A stretch of DNA of 64,000 nucleotides from Icerya purchasi (GCA_039619475.1 CM077116.1:33367183-33431182); one strand, 5' to 3'; positions 1 through 11,405 are shown, numbered from the stretch's first letter. Numbers and translations are program-made. The notes: generated by a model not told the origin, from the sequence alone.

Positions 1-196
1 ACGGAAATTTACCGTCAAAGAACAATTATTATCGTGTCTATAAACTTGGGATGAAACATGTACGGAATAATTTTTCACTCATTAAGTTAGTTATATCGTT
101 TTATTGTTAAATATATCGCCGTTCGAAATTTCGTGAATTATTTTTTTTTTTTGTTTTTTCTTTTCCTTTTTTTCTATTTGTTAGTAGTCCCTTAAG

Positions 197-482
197 TTTA
201 GTTGCTAGAGCGCTTAGCTTCCGTTACCGAAGTCACGAGCGGTGACAGAAATTATTACAAAAATTTAAGAATACTCGCTAATAGGATCATATGGAAGGCA
301 GTGGTAATCCGCTAGATACACTATCATATGCGCGCTAGTTAAACAGGCATAATTAGGATTTCATATCGATAAATCAAATACAATCCTAATATCAGTTGCA
401 AGTGTAGTCTCGCGAGTGTACACATTCGTACTGCATATAGTAATAGCCAACTTATTCTGTACAGTTAGATCGTACAAAATAG
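197..482 (+). repeat. tRNA-like SINE, family 2, copy 1
   Basis: This segment is shared, with divergence, with the reverse complement of 50221-50533. Both begin with a block containing GCTAGAGCGCTT and CTTCCG, and both later carry ACTATCATATGCGCGCTAGT, GTTGCAAGTGTAGTCT and GTACACATTCGTACT in the same order. The head resembles the D-arm to T-arm part of a tRNA; in the other copy the T-arm part reads GGGTTCGATC, a good Pol III B box, while here it has decayed. A tRNA-like head followed by an unrelated body of about 230 bp is the usual SINE layout. No clear target duplication or A tail was found, so the limits are approximate. The family name is not known to me. Confidence 0.6.
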
Positions 483-2262
483 CTCGTCTCGAGAGCCAAC
501 GGAAAAAACGTAACATTTTAAGGAAACTTGAAGTCTAGACGTATTCTAAACGACTTTCTGAAACTCCTCGCCTTTAACGTCAGCTGCTCATCCACTAATT
601 GAAAAAAAAAATTGAGTATTGATTACGGAAGGTACCACCCCCGTAACGTCGAACACTGAAAACCACGTATAATAAGATTCCGATTTATTAAATTACGGTC
701 TACCGTTAGGATCATTGTTATTTCGTTGCCATTCAATTTTTTACACTTCACTAACATTTACTTCCCTAAATTCTTCCCCCGATTTTGTTTTTTCTTTGCC
801 AAAGCGAGAACGTTGAACTATCTCGATAAATCTATTTACTGGATCGCCATTTTCTAATACAAGTTTTTTTTTTTTTTTCTTGAACGAATAACAGCTTACG
901 TTTAGGCACACTGGAAAAATACTTTTTACCAAACGAACTTAAAACACGACCTCTCGTATAACAGACGCGAAAATAAAATACAATCGCGATGATCGCACTA
1001 ATGGTATAATGTAGCGGAAACCACTTGTTAGTACGAAAGGCGAACGTAGAGTGCGTAACTGAATATATTAGTCTATCTTATTTTTCTTAGGAAAATGTGA
1101 ATGTAGTTCACTAAATGGGAAAATAAAAAGAATTCCGAATTTTTTAAACTGAGATGACCTTTTCCCAATGGTAATAACGAAAAAAATTCGTTAATCGCGT
1201 AATAATTTGGAGTAGCTAATATAATGGCAACAAAGCAAATAGGCCAAAAAATGACTAGCGATCACTGCGCCAATGACTGCAGAGCGCAATAGATGTAAAT
1301 TAATCGGCGGATAAAACCAGCGTTACAGAGTGCATCATTGCTTTTGTTCAAAAGAAACTTTTATTCTTATCGTCATAGAAAAAGAACCAAAACAAACCTT
1401 CGTTTTTATCATCATCATAGTGTTATGTTTCCACCGCTTCATTTTTAACACCGCGGAAACACAACTTAATTTTCAATCTCTTTTCTACTTTTTTGCTGTT
1501 TATTAAATTAAATTTCAAATTTCGCGATATTTACTAGTTGTCGTCAACGGAAAAAAGCAAATTATCACTTTTTATCACTTATATTAACATCGAATACACA
1601 AAAATACAAAAAAAAACAAAAAAACAAACAAAAATGCCTTTTAAATTCCGCAAAATAGACGACTAGGTTTTTCGAGGGCCCTCTCGCTACGACACACGCA
1701 CACCAATCACATTTTATTCACCACACACGCATACGTACAATTCTAATAATTACGAATAACAATTGTAAAGTTAATATAGGTAAAACAATTTTAACCGGGC
1801 GTCATTGTGGCCAGGTACCTAATACCCGACAGTTGTTTTTAAAACCCGAATAACTTTAAAAGAAAATACTCGCGCTATTTGCCGCTCACAGTAGATGCGG
1901 TCGTTAACCTCTTCAAGAGTATTAGCTATTCTATTTAGTGTCCCTGCGGCCACGGTGGAGTTTGCACGTATAGCGAAGAGCGCGCAGGTAAACTATACCC
2001 AGGCCCACAATGGCCACGTAACATATTTATATATACAACGTGTTTATTGTTTTTTATTGTTTATTGATAAATTGCATTTTCACAATTTTACGAATGATGT
2101 CATACGAATATGAACAAAGTCGACTTCTAGCCTTGTTTGAACAAGCTTGTACCATACTGAAAGTGAACAGTTCAGTTCAGACGACGAGTGAGGAAGAATA
2201 TGGAGAACTTACCGAGAGGCTTACGTATACACATATTCACGAACAAATTGGGGAAACTATGA
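483..2262. other. AT-rich stretch, no gene recognised
   Basis: The sequence is AT-rich with short homopolymer runs such as those near 140, 865 and 1605. The longest reading frames are 60-90 codons and overlap on both strands. I see no domain, RNA gene or repeat here. Confidence 0.5.
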
Positions 2263-2421
2263 CCTACCCTCCGAATAAAAGTTGAAAAACATATACGAGG
2301 TCTTTCTGGGAAAGACAAAAAAACAAGGCTTAATTGCAATAAATGTAACAAGCCTATTTGTATGCAACACATTATCCGAGTATGCCAAAGTTGCGTTAAT
2401 TTCGATAAACTTGGTATATAA
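2263..2421 (+). pseudogene. piggyBac-like transposase, cysteine-rich C-terminal fragment
   Basis: A frame without a start codon is open from 2263 to a TAA at 2419-2421. Its end reads CNKCNKPICMQHIIRVCQSC, that is C-x2-C-x4-C-x2-H-x4-C-x2-C, preceded by basic residues (KDKKTRLN). In piggyBac-family transposases the C-terminal cysteine-rich domain is a zinc-binding cross-brace of this spacing that helps bind the transposon ends. The match is to the motif only. The catalytic DDD domain is not recognisable upstream, where the frame is closed by a TGA at 2260, so this is at best a 3' scrap. Another small zinc-binding domain remains possible. Confidence 0.45.
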
Positions 2422-3566
2422 GTAATAAATAAACTTTGTTTTACATAATTCATAATTTGATGTTAACGTGTTAAAAACAATTTTAAGTTTTGTACCTAAA
2501 GTGTTATTACTTTTTTGTTTTTGAATATATATTCTAAGTTGACCTCAGGAGAAAAATGTTTAGGTTTTTCAATTTTTGATGATTATCATTTTACAATAAA
2601 TAAATGTTTAATTTTCATAAATAATCTATATAACTACCTATTTCCCTAATATAGAAAACTAATATTGACATAAGATTGATTCAGTGTACAATAATGTACA
2701 TGGGTATTACACATCCGGCCACAAAGGCCGTGTTCTGTTTGGCCGCCACAGTGACGCCGGGTTAAAGAACTTGCGTGTTGGAGCGATCTTACCGGACTTT
2801 CTGCTGTTGTCAATTGGTGCGATGCTCAGTGCCCGGATATCTGGCGTGGAATTTCTTAGTTACCGCTGACAACGCACGTGGCAATGGCAGTCGTTGTTTG
2901 CTATTTTCCGATACGTAATTATTGATAGCTGTCTTAATTTCCTTAATTGGCGGGGTTCTTAGCGTTGATTGTGAGTTTTTTTTCTATTTGTACAGGAATT
3001 CTTAAACTTTTAAATACAAATTACATCTAATTCGACTGCATAAAATATAATAAAAATTACGTAAACCTTTTTCCCCGTTGACGAAGACTGCTCAATTACA
3101 ACGTGTACGTAAGGTAGCCAGCAAACGTAGAGAAACAACAATCTAAACCCAAAGCGATCAGCCACCGATTTCACTTATCCCCGCACCACCGACATAAAAA
3201 TCTCTTGACGGACCGACAGTAATCGTCGTCTTTTGTCTAAACATGGCGGATATTTATCTATGCTTTACCGTCGTCGAGGCAGAGCTCAGCCGTTAGCGGT
3301 TCGGTGTCAGCTTCCCTTATCTAATTCTTGTTATTATCATTATTGTACCTGACTAGTTCACGACAATAGAAAAAGAATTCAAACAAACTTTTGTTTTTAT
3401 TAATCAACATAGAAAAGGTTAATCAAAATACGTGTTTTATTGTATTCATTTACAAAAGCTTTTTTTTTCCTTGTGTTTTTCCCCGGGGCTTGTCAGCAAC
3501 GGACAATTACCCATCAATTCGTGTAATAATTAGGAGTCATAACGAATGGGATCTGACTAAGAACAC
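2422..3566. other. no gene recognised; GC-richer patch at 2700-2900
   Basis: Most of this stretch is AT-rich. The patch at about 2700-2900 is clearly richer in G and C, and includes a short palindrome around CGGCCACAAAGGCCG. It has only a 61-codon frame with no recognisable domain. It could be a decayed element or a host exon or promoter; nothing in the sequence decides between these. Confidence 0.4.
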
Positions 3567-3907
3567 TATACCGAGGATGGAGAAACAATGACAATCAACG
3601 TCGATAAATGCAAAACAGAAGAGGTAAGAGCAAACGGAGTTAGCTGTCCCATACCGTGACCACATTCGCAATTACAGAGTCCACAGTACAGACGGACAAA
3701 GGAATCAGCCTACAAATAATTAAGGAAGAAGAAACACGGAATGTCCGAAAAACAGTTAGAGCCATCAAGCACCAAAGCTATAAACTTTTGAAGCTAAACA
3801 TTGCCGTGCCCCGTGCTAATTCTTTAACTACGAGTCAAAATTTTGGTTGTAACGACCGGTGGTTCATGATAGAAATTTCTGTATGCAGTGTTATGCAATT
3901 CTCATAG
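3567..3907 (+). pseudogene. coding-like fragment in two frames, possibly LINE ORF1
   Basis: The frame from 3567 to the TGA at 3657-3659 reads like real protein (YTEDGETMTINVDKCKTEEV). At that stop a second frame takes over and runs to 3907, beginning TTFAITESTVQTDKG and continuing with charged residues (IIKEEETRNVRKTVRAIKH). A composition rich in Lys, Glu, Thr and Asp in two abutting frames suggests one ancestral protein broken by a frameshift. I do not recognise the family. By composition and setting it could be a LINE ORF1 or other element protein. The last 25 codons or so look like random reading. Confidence 0.25.
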
Positions 3908-6738
3908 CAATATTCATCTCCATAAACGGGGTTTATTGCTATAACTGCAACCAATTTTCACTTTATGTACCTATCAATTACTTTTAGACACAACACGACT
4001 GATTTGCAAACAATGAGTAAAGAAATATACCGTTACCGATTTCGCGCAAGTATATCATGTGAGATATGATTTAATTCGGTTAAGAATAAATAAAAAAAGT
4101 AAACAGGTATTTAACGAGAGTGAGTAAGTATGTTTTATTTTGATGAAAACATAATACAGTGTGATACATTCGCAAAGGACTCGTGTAATTTTCCTATTTA
4201 ATTCGTGGTAAGAACCATGTAGGATTTCCCATTCTGTTGACTTCGACTAGAATGTTGTTATCGGATAAGCCGAAAGCCGTTTCACTGCGGCATTCTTATT
4301 TGTGCATTTGATTAAAAATAGATTGAAGCAACCGGGCAGTTTGTGCGTTTTCATTTTCTTTCCTACCTTATATGTGTTCATTCGTTTTAAGTAAATTACG
4401 AACAGTATATACATTATGTTCAAAATACTTTCGAGTGTTGAGAAGTTTCAGCGTTGAGGATTTTTTTTCTATTTTTTAGTGGGTGTGTTCTCCTCTTTAG
4501 TTTGAATTTTATAAATGTTAATTAACACCAGGCGAGATTGTTAATACTGTTGAAAAAGGAAACCATTTTGTTTTCGTGCAAATAAATTCGGGGTTACGCC
4601 TTTTAACTAAATTACATTGCATTGTAAATAAATATAAACTAGAGTAAAAGTATAAAAAGCGAGCTTCGCTGGCGTTATTTTTAAGGAATAAATGAACGAA
4701 GTAAAGCAAAATATACGTATAGTAAAGCGATGAAAAAAGTTGTCTGTGAGGATTCGTTTCGGAGGCTTATCAAGTGGTAATACTTCGGTGTTGCACGACA
4801 CGGCTATATGAAAGCTTATCTAAACCGATTTATACAATGACAAGATGATTTTTTGGGGGAAATTGAAAGTAACTGAAATAGCGGATAAAGTTCACGTTCG
4901 TTTTATCGAGTTATTTAAGCGTCTAAAAGTATTGTTTACCGGTTTGAAAGTACGATCCATTTATCCTTTATCGCAGTTAATATTTTCATTGTTTTTTCAA
5001 TAAATGTTATTTTAAAGTTTCTCTTTTTTTCCCCCCTGGGACCTTTTATTTTCTTTATGATATGTTGTTTACTAAAACGATGTTGACAATTATAATTACG
5101 TTTATTTCTTTTCTTCTTCGCGATCGCTTCGTGTTTTACAATGTGTAATATTGCTAAAAATAGTAAAGAAATAAAATTGACGTAATGTTCAATACTATGA
5201 ACTAGCTGAGATAAATACTTCCATTTTACCGTTGTTGTTCACGAAATTAGTGTAATACCACGGATTATTGTGTTAAAGAAAAGGAACAGCAGGGTCACCT
5301 TGCTTTACACAATTTTAACCTTATCCTCAGCAAATTAGCCTTCCACGTTAATCTTCCTACAACTACACTTCATTTTATCATTTCTTCCTTTACACTTTTT
5401 TCCCAACAGTGAAAACCGACTATTTACCGAAATGTCATTCTAGTACATTCGTATTGCTTTTTGTTTTCCTTTTCTTTTCGTTAACGTGAACGATAACGGT
5501 AAAAAATTAGACGCGCCTAATATGCGCGCGGAATAGACCGGAATTTTGAAAATTAGGTAGACAAAAAATGCTTAAAATATAAAAGTATTGAAAGTTTTGC
5601 AAAAGAAATGCTTACATAAATGAAATGAATAGTCGACAAATTGGCTAGTAAGATTGAGTGAAAAAACAGAAGAAGAGAAGAAAGATTTTAAACGGTCTAA
5701 AAAAAGGAAAAAGACAGAAAAGATGCAAATGAATGTAATTGCGATTTTAAATATGGCGAAACAGTTAAAAGACAAAAAGCGTTTTAGTTATTCGAATAAT
5801 CCGTGTAATGAATTCTCCACCACTTAGTTTAATATCTCACTACTTTTTCCACCTACGTTAATGTCACGACTAGACTTTACTGACGTTTTCCTAAGTTAGC
5901 CTTTACAATACTTTTTACAAAATTTCATAACTGGTCTTAAGACAGTCACTAATAAGGGATTTTATTGTTTTACTTTTTATTTTAATTAGATCTCAAAGGT
6001 ATCATTAAAGGGCCATTACAACACATGGAACCTATTTAGAAGGGTCATACGCAATGATGGCCTTTGTCTCGCATGAAGGTTAATACAGCCGCAGCCGATG
6101 AGCGATCGTTTGATGGTACTTTACTGATAGGATTTAGTATGCGCGGATTAGCAGCGAAGCAAAGACACTCAAAATTTAGATGTAGGGTGGTTGAGGCATT
6201 CGGCTGGCTGAAAAAGGGCAGAGATGTTCAGACGATTCTGACCTGTGTAGATGTAACTATGCGGAGGGCCGTGCGACCTATTCGGAAACAATTTAGAAAC
6301 TCCCTCTGCAGGCGTCAGCTCGATAGTTAGTTTTATGCTTCAAAGGAATATGTTTGTAGACCTCCATTTCTGTTATAAGCAAGTAGGCTAATGTACGAGG
6401 AACCGGGAGGTTACGTGGCACTGGAGAGAAAATTTCAGACTAAACTGCGCGGTGATTAACTCGTTACTTGGAACTTTTACGTGGGTCAGATAGGAGGGAA
6501 ACTTCAGTGTTTACATTCGAGAACTTGTATAATAAGTAGCGTATTTTTCTTATCACGAGATCGTAGGAATTATTTCTGAATTGAACAAAATTAGTTTCAT
6601 AAGACTTTTCACGTTTAAAATACATATTAGTAAAATTTTGTCCAATTCAGAAATGAAAATGTCTTGTTCTCGTTAATCGCAGAATAACCTTCCTGGAAGT
6701 TTTTTTTCGCTAAATATGATTTTAAGGTTACTTTCAAC

Positions 6739-6772
<34 letters not shown>

Positions 6773-7094
6773 GCAAACTAAGGTAGCGAGTGGGTAGTTT
6801 TACGTAAATATTTATTTCGGACCTGCCAACAAAAGATTTTTGGAATTAATTCTACAACGCTGAGTACAAAAAATCGTGTGAAATACGTTAAAAAATAAAT
6901 ATCTAGATTGCTTTGGGTCGTTAAACTCGTCTTTTTGAGGTTAATTTCGTGATTCTGAGCCACATACCGTGACAAACTGAATCGAGTATGTACACCAGAG
7001 GGGTTTTTGCGTCGCTAAACTAATTTTTGAGACTAAATTACGTTTAGTATACATTAAAACGACTTAAAATTCCGAAAAACGCCATCCTTCATAT
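3908..7094. other. mostly AT-rich, no gene recognised
   Basis: There is no recognisable domain. A frame of 88 codons at 6064-6330 (plus strand) lies in a GC-richer patch and has basic, arginine-rich content, but it matches no family I know and could be chance. An (AT)n run lies at 6741-6769. The rest is AT-rich DNA with short frames on both strands. Confidence 0.45.
6741..6769. repeat. (AT)n microsatellite
   Basis: About 12 AT dinucleotides in a row, with one interruption at the left end. Confidence 0.9.
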
Positions 7095-7570
7095 ATGTTT
7101 ACTAGGCCTACGCTCTACAAGTGGCTTCCGCAGGCCCTAATTAGACAGGAATTCCACAGTATTATCAATTCTCAATTTCCATCGCATGTGACCGTGTTTA
7201 CAGATGGTTCTCGAAGAGGTCGGGTGATGTCGGTATCTTTTTTATCCTCCCAGATTTTGGCTTTTCAGAATCTTTTCGTCTACCACCTTTCTATTTTACA
7301 TTCATAAACGTATTGATGACCATCCTATGATTCATTATTTTCATTTCCTCCAATCACCTTTCCTCTAAATTCTTGATTATATCTGACTCTATGACTGCCT
7401 TTCAATTTATTCTCTTCTATCTGATCATTCCTGTGATTTCATTATACTCCGTTTACGCTCACTTATCCATACTCTTTCTTCCCTCTATTCCATTTATATT
7501 GATATTTACTGTGGGTTCCTAGCCATTCGAACATCGTCGGTAATGAAGCGTCGGACTTTTTGTCACTCGG
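7095..7570 (+). pseudogene. LINE RNase H domain remnant (I-like)
   Basis: Three RNase H signatures occur in order on the plus strand, although the frame between them is broken: VTVFTDGSRRG near 7190-7220 (first catalytic Asp), LIISDSMTAFQ near 7373-7405 (third catalytic acid) and WVPSHSNIVGNEASDFLS near 7512-7565 (last Asp). This is the order found in the C-terminal RNase H of I-clade LINEs, where the domain removes RNA from the cDNA hybrid. The second signature, around AEL, is not visible. No reverse transcriptase is recognisable upstream, so this looks like a 5'-truncated, decayed insertion. The T- and C-rich DNA up to about 7850 is probably the rest of its C-terminal tail. Confidence 0.6.
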
Positions 7571-9342
7571 TTTATGCTTCTTTACGCTTCTTTTCTTAAG
7601 AAAAATCTCATCCTCTAATTTTCTTGCAATGTGTAATAGTTTTTATCTCAGATTATGGTACCGGATATATACGCTTCATCTTTTTCTGACAATTGTTCTT
7701 ATTATCTGTCTGTTCAACCTGGTCTTTCTGACAATCCGTCGTTCTCTTTGTTTGTTTCACTTCGTCGCTCTGTTGTTTTCTCCATTATTCCTCTACGTTC
7801 TTAAGCCATCTTTTATTATCTTCTTCTGTTAAGATTGAAATATACGTTTTCGGCTGAGAAATTTTTTAGCTTTTAGAAGTAAACAATTTTCGATTTTTGC
7901 GAAAAAAAAGTTGAAACTGTTTTCTAGTCGCCGCATTTATTATAGTTTATTTAGTTTATAACTGACGGAGATTAGAAAATTATCGTTACGATTCCCAGTT
8001 GCGGCAACATTCGTCTTCTCTATAACCAGTTTGCCATTATAACCGATTATTTTCATGCTACATATACAATGAAATCGTGCAATTCACGAATTACACCAGT
8101 GCGCAATTTGTGAAAAATGGTGCAGAATTTTAAACAAATCGTGAATTTTTTCTGTAAATAGACTGCTATAAATGTTAAATAAAAAGTTTTATAATTTCAC
8201 TTTTATCATTACACATCCCGAAAACGGTCGAATTGAGTTTAGTAGATATTTTTCTAATCACAGTAAATACAAAGGCGCGAAAATAGCTCGTTTTTCAGAA
8301 CCGATTTTGGACTGTGTCAAATTTCCGATCACTTCGCTAGTAATTACGTTTTTAGCGAATTAAAATCGTAGTACGCTTCCATCGTTTCTGATCTCTTTTG
8401 CTGATAAGTGTTTACAAATCTTTCGTTGGCCGGTTTATCCGTTTTATCAGGAAATGGAAAGTGGAGACTTTCGAAATTACTCACTCATAATTGACCGCTT
8501 ACAGGTTTTAATTCGCCAGGGAGACTGAAAGTCTGTTCCGTATCTGCTACAGCAGCGCAGAGTGCACTGTCACGGCAGGGAGTGGTACGTTCGGTAATTA
8601 AAATAGATGACCGGCTGCTGTGACGCATGGCCAGTATATAACGCGCGAATGAACGGCGAGAATTTCGATGACTATCGGTGATAACAACTACTAAATTTAG
8701 AGATATCGTGCCCCACGGGCAAATAAAATTCGGCACGCTGGCAGTGTGGTGGAACTGTTTGTTGTTTAAACTGAAATAATGGCGTTAAATGTGCCGCGGC
8801 GTGGTTCAGATAATGGGAGAACATGTTCTCGCTGCGAACTGCGAACTGCGAACTGCGAACTGAAACGCATTTCCTAATTTATTAATAACGACAAGGGATA
8901 GCTTTTAATTCTAGGCGGCCGTCTGATAGTTGAAGACTGGAAAAAAATACGTGTGGGCGAGCGACAAAGCCAACTGTTCGGCAATTTCCTCATTTTTCTC
9001 CGAACTGCGCGCGGAAAAATTAAAAATTCGCTTTTCTTCACCGATAAAAGTGCCGGCAATTTTAATGAGATCGTAGTAAATTTAGGCACGTTTTCGGGAT
9101 CGAATCTTACCGTGAATTCGTTACGGTGCGAACAGGTAGAAGAACATCGTGGGAAATTGGATTTCGTGTTTTATATTACAACACCATATGCCTTCTGCGC
9201 GGAAGCGTTCGCTTGTTAATCGGAAAAACGAACCCAGTTTCGGAAAAGCATTAATTTTCCAACTGCATAACTCTTACTATATGATGCCTGGATTTAAGTA
9301 CGCAAATTATATACAATTATACGCGCCAGGCGATATTTCGTA

Positions 9343-9344
<2 letters not shown>
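7571..9344. other. no gene recognised; GC-richer patch at 8440-9230
   Basis: The first 280 bp continue the pyrimidine-rich LINE tail. From about 8440 to 9230 the DNA is less AT-rich and has more CpG than its surroundings, with several short frames on both strands and no recognisable domain. It could be a host exon or promoter region, but I see no splice or TATA arrangement strong enough to call. Confidence 0.4.
8832..8859. repeat. 7-bp tandem repeat, 4 copies
   Basis: CTGCGAA occurs four times without a change. Confidence 0.9.

Positions 9345-9374
<30 letters not shown>
9345..9374. repeat. (AT)n microsatellite
   Basis: About 15 AT dinucleotides, followed by further TA-rich sequence to about 9392. 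Confidence 0.9.
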
Positions 9375-9380
<6 letters not shown>

Positions 9381-9412
9381 GTATATTATATAACTCGGCA
9401 ATTTTGGCCTCG

Positions 9413-9433
9413 CAAGGGGGGCTATGCCCCTTG
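9413..9433. other. GC-rich hairpin
   Basis: CAAGGGG at 9413-9419 pairs with CCCCTTG at 9427-9433 around a 7-base loop (GGCTATG). A further CCCCTCTTG follows at once. In AT-rich DNA such a strong stem stands out. Hairpins of this kind often lie near the 3' end of Helitrons or in SINE tails, but no matching partner end was found. Confidence 0.5.
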
Positions 9434-9790
9434 ACCCCTCTTGCTTACATTTCTATCTCTTTCTCTTCTATACTTTGTATAAAATGATCAAAATTTACAA
9501 CGTAATTCTAAATCGGTTCATATGAATATAAAGAAAAATCATGATGCGTGTATCAGTGTACGCAAGCGGAGGAAGTAGAACTTCTTCGGCTTATATGTAT
9601 TCAATTCTATAATAAAGTTTTATTTTAAATTAATTTTATATATAAGTAACACACATTTATTATTTTAAACTGCGCTTAAAAACATTATTAGGATGGAAAA
9701 GGTTATAAACAAAATTTTCATTTTTAATAAATAACAAATTTTATAAAAAAATATCATTATCATTGTGGTCTATTTCAGTTATGCTTATTA

Positions 9791-9860
9791 CGTACCTACC
9801 TTACGTTTAACGCGTAACCAAAATTTTTCCCTACCGTGCCGTAAAAAGTTTCATTTCACA
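9791..9860 (+). repeat. direct repeat left of the mariner element
   Basis: CCTACCTTACGTTTAACG at 9795 recurs at 11410. Both are followed by GTAA, an AAATTTTT-type run, CCTACCGT and, a little further on, AAGTTTCA. The two copies are in the same orientation and flank the mariner. The right copy has an extra block of about 25 bp. Confidence 0.6.
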
Positions 9861-9947
9861 AACTCACTAACAAACTAAATGTATAATGTATCGTATCGTG
9901 AATATCTTTCTATAGAGTGGTGTGTAGACGTACTTATTACATGTATA

Positions 9948-9978
9948 TACACCCTGTCAAGAAAGTATCGGGAATTGT
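9948..9978 (+). repeat. mariner left terminal inverted repeat
   Basis: This 31-bp repeat begins TACACCCTGTCAAG and is the transposase binding end. It pairs with 11240-11270 with one mismatch (C here where the other end reads T). Confidence 0.9.
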
Positions 9979-10143
9979 CAATTTAAATCTCCCGGGTAAT
10001 AGCTAGGCAGATAATTTTTTTTTTCCAGGTTGGTACAACTGTTTTGTATTATGATGCCTATTTTTAGCGCGATCTGTCAACCAGTGTGTTTACAGCAGCT
10101 GTTAAAATCAGTCGACCTTGAAGTGTTTTGTCGAAGTTTTACA

Positions 10144-11220
10144 ATGAGTGAAAATATTGAACAACGTACTTGTGTTAAATTCTGTGTTTCGAACGAAATT
10201 TCTTGTGCCGATACACTGAAAATGTTACAGAAGGCTTTTGGTGAATCTGCTTTATCAAAAACGCGGGTTTACGAGTGGTACAGAGCGTTCAAGGATGGTC
10301 GGGAGACGGTCGAAGACATGCCTCGCTCTGGACGGCCTTCAACGAGTGTGACCGATGATAACGTCGATAAAATCAAGGAAATCGTTGCTGAAAATTGTCA
10401 TGTGAGCTTGAGAGAGATGGCCCATGGATTGGGCATGTTACACGAGAGCGTACGTACGATTGTGCACGAAAAATTGGGTATGCAACGCGTTGCGGCTCGG
10501 CTTGTTCCGAAAGACCTGAATTTCTTTCAAAAAAAGTACCGAGAACAGGTAGCTGCAGACATGCTGGATCGAGCCAATTTGGATCCTACCTTCTTGGAAA
10601 AGATAATTACTGGTGACGAGACATGGGTGTACGAGTACGACACGCTTACGAACCAGCAATCGTCCGAATGGCGGCCAATTGGCGCGCCAAAGCCGAAAAA
10701 ACCTCGCCAAAGCCGATCGAAAGTGAAGATCATGTTGATTGTTTTCTTCGATATTCGAGGCGTGGTACACTATGAATATGTGCCAGCCAGACAGACAGTC
10801 ACCAAAGAGTTTTACTTAAGTGTTTTGAGACGTTTGAGAGAGGCTATCCGTCGTAAACGTAACGATTTGTGGGTCGACAATTCTTGGATTCTCCATCACG
10901 ATAATGCGCCGTCTCACAAAGCCATAATTGTGAATGAGTTTTTGGCCAAACACTCGGTAAATATCATCGAACAACCGCCGTATTCACCAGATTTAGCACC
11001 CTGCGACTTCTTCCTATTCTCAAAACTCAAATTTCCGCTACGGGGAATGCGCTTCGAATCGATTGATGACATCAAGACGAATGCGACGCGAGAGCTAAAG
11101 GCCATCCCGGAAACCGCCTATCAGAAGTGCTTTGCCGAGTGGAAAAAGCGTTGGCATATGTGCATCGCTTCGAATGGATGTTATTTTGAAGGTGACAAAA
11201 TAAATTTGGATGAAAATTAA
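10144..11220 (+). CDS. mariner transposase (D,D34D)
   Basis: This 358-residue protein cuts the element out and pastes it into a TA site in the nucleus. The N-terminal half (about residues 1-115) is the paired helix-turn-helix DNA-binding region, with the basic linker RSGRPS at 61-66. The catalytic domain shows TGDETW (Asp158), HHDNAPSH (Asp253) and YSPDLAPCDFFLF (Asp288). Exactly 34 residues lie between the second and third Asp, the mariner signature. The usual WVPHEL linker reads LVPKDL at 120-125. The frame is open 114 bases further upstream to an ATG at 10030, but I chose the ATG at 10144 (MSENIEQRT) because it gives the family length and N-terminus. There is no internal stop or frameshift. 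Confidence 0.93.
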   Translation: MSENIEQRTCVKFCVSNEISCADTLKMLQKAFGESALSKTRVYEWYRAFKDGRETVEDMPRSGRPSTSVTDDNVDKIKEIVAENCHVSLREMAHGLGMLHESVRTIVHEKLGMQRVAARLVPKDLNFFQKKYREQVAADMLDRANLDPTFLEKIITGDETWVYEYDTLTNQQSSEWRPIGAPKPKKPRQSRSKVKIMLIVFFDIRGVVHYEYVPARQTVTKEFYLSVLRRLREAIRRKRNDLWVDNSWILHHDNAPSHKAIIVNEFLAKHSVNIIEQPPYSPDLAPCDFFLFSKLKFPLRGMRFESIDDIKTNATRELKAIPETAYQKCFAEWKKRWHMCIASNGCYFEGDKINLDEN

Positions 11221-11239
11221 AAATTGTTCATTTTATTTA

Positions 11240-11270
11240 ACAATTCCCGATACTTTCTTGACAAGGTGTA
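11240..11270 (-). repeat. mariner right terminal inverted repeat
   Basis: This is the partner of 9948-9978 and lies 19 bp downstream of the transposase stop codon. Confidence 0.9.
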
Positions 11271-11405
11271 TATACATGAGACTGATCATAAACTATATAC
11301 TATACAAAGTCCCGTAGTATAAATACTTAACTATACATTTACTTATTTTGGTATACTACTAGACCCAGACAGGCACTTATACATACTTACACATACACAC
11401 AAATA

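Larger units (their letters stand above)
9948..11270 (+). mobile_element. mariner-type DNA transposon, apparently complete
   Basis: The element is 1323 bp, a normal mariner length. Its ends are inverted repeats of 31 bp (9948-9978 and 11240-11270) that differ at one position and start TACACC. A TA dinucleotide lies directly outside each end (9946-9947 and 11271-11272), the expected target duplication. The flanking bases are themselves palindromic (CATGTA and TACATG), so the exact boundary could shift by one TA. Between the ends is one uninterrupted transposase gene. Near-identical ends and an open frame suggest a young copy that may still be mobile; whether it is active cannot be told from sequence. 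Confidence 0.92.

Noticed and set aside
6064..6330. 88-codon arginine-rich frame
   Set aside because: No family recognised, no supporting context; not called as a gene.
10438..10770. Frames antisense to the mariner transposase (68-110 codons)
   Set aside because: Shadows of a GC-richer coding sequence; no domain, and the sense frame explains the region.
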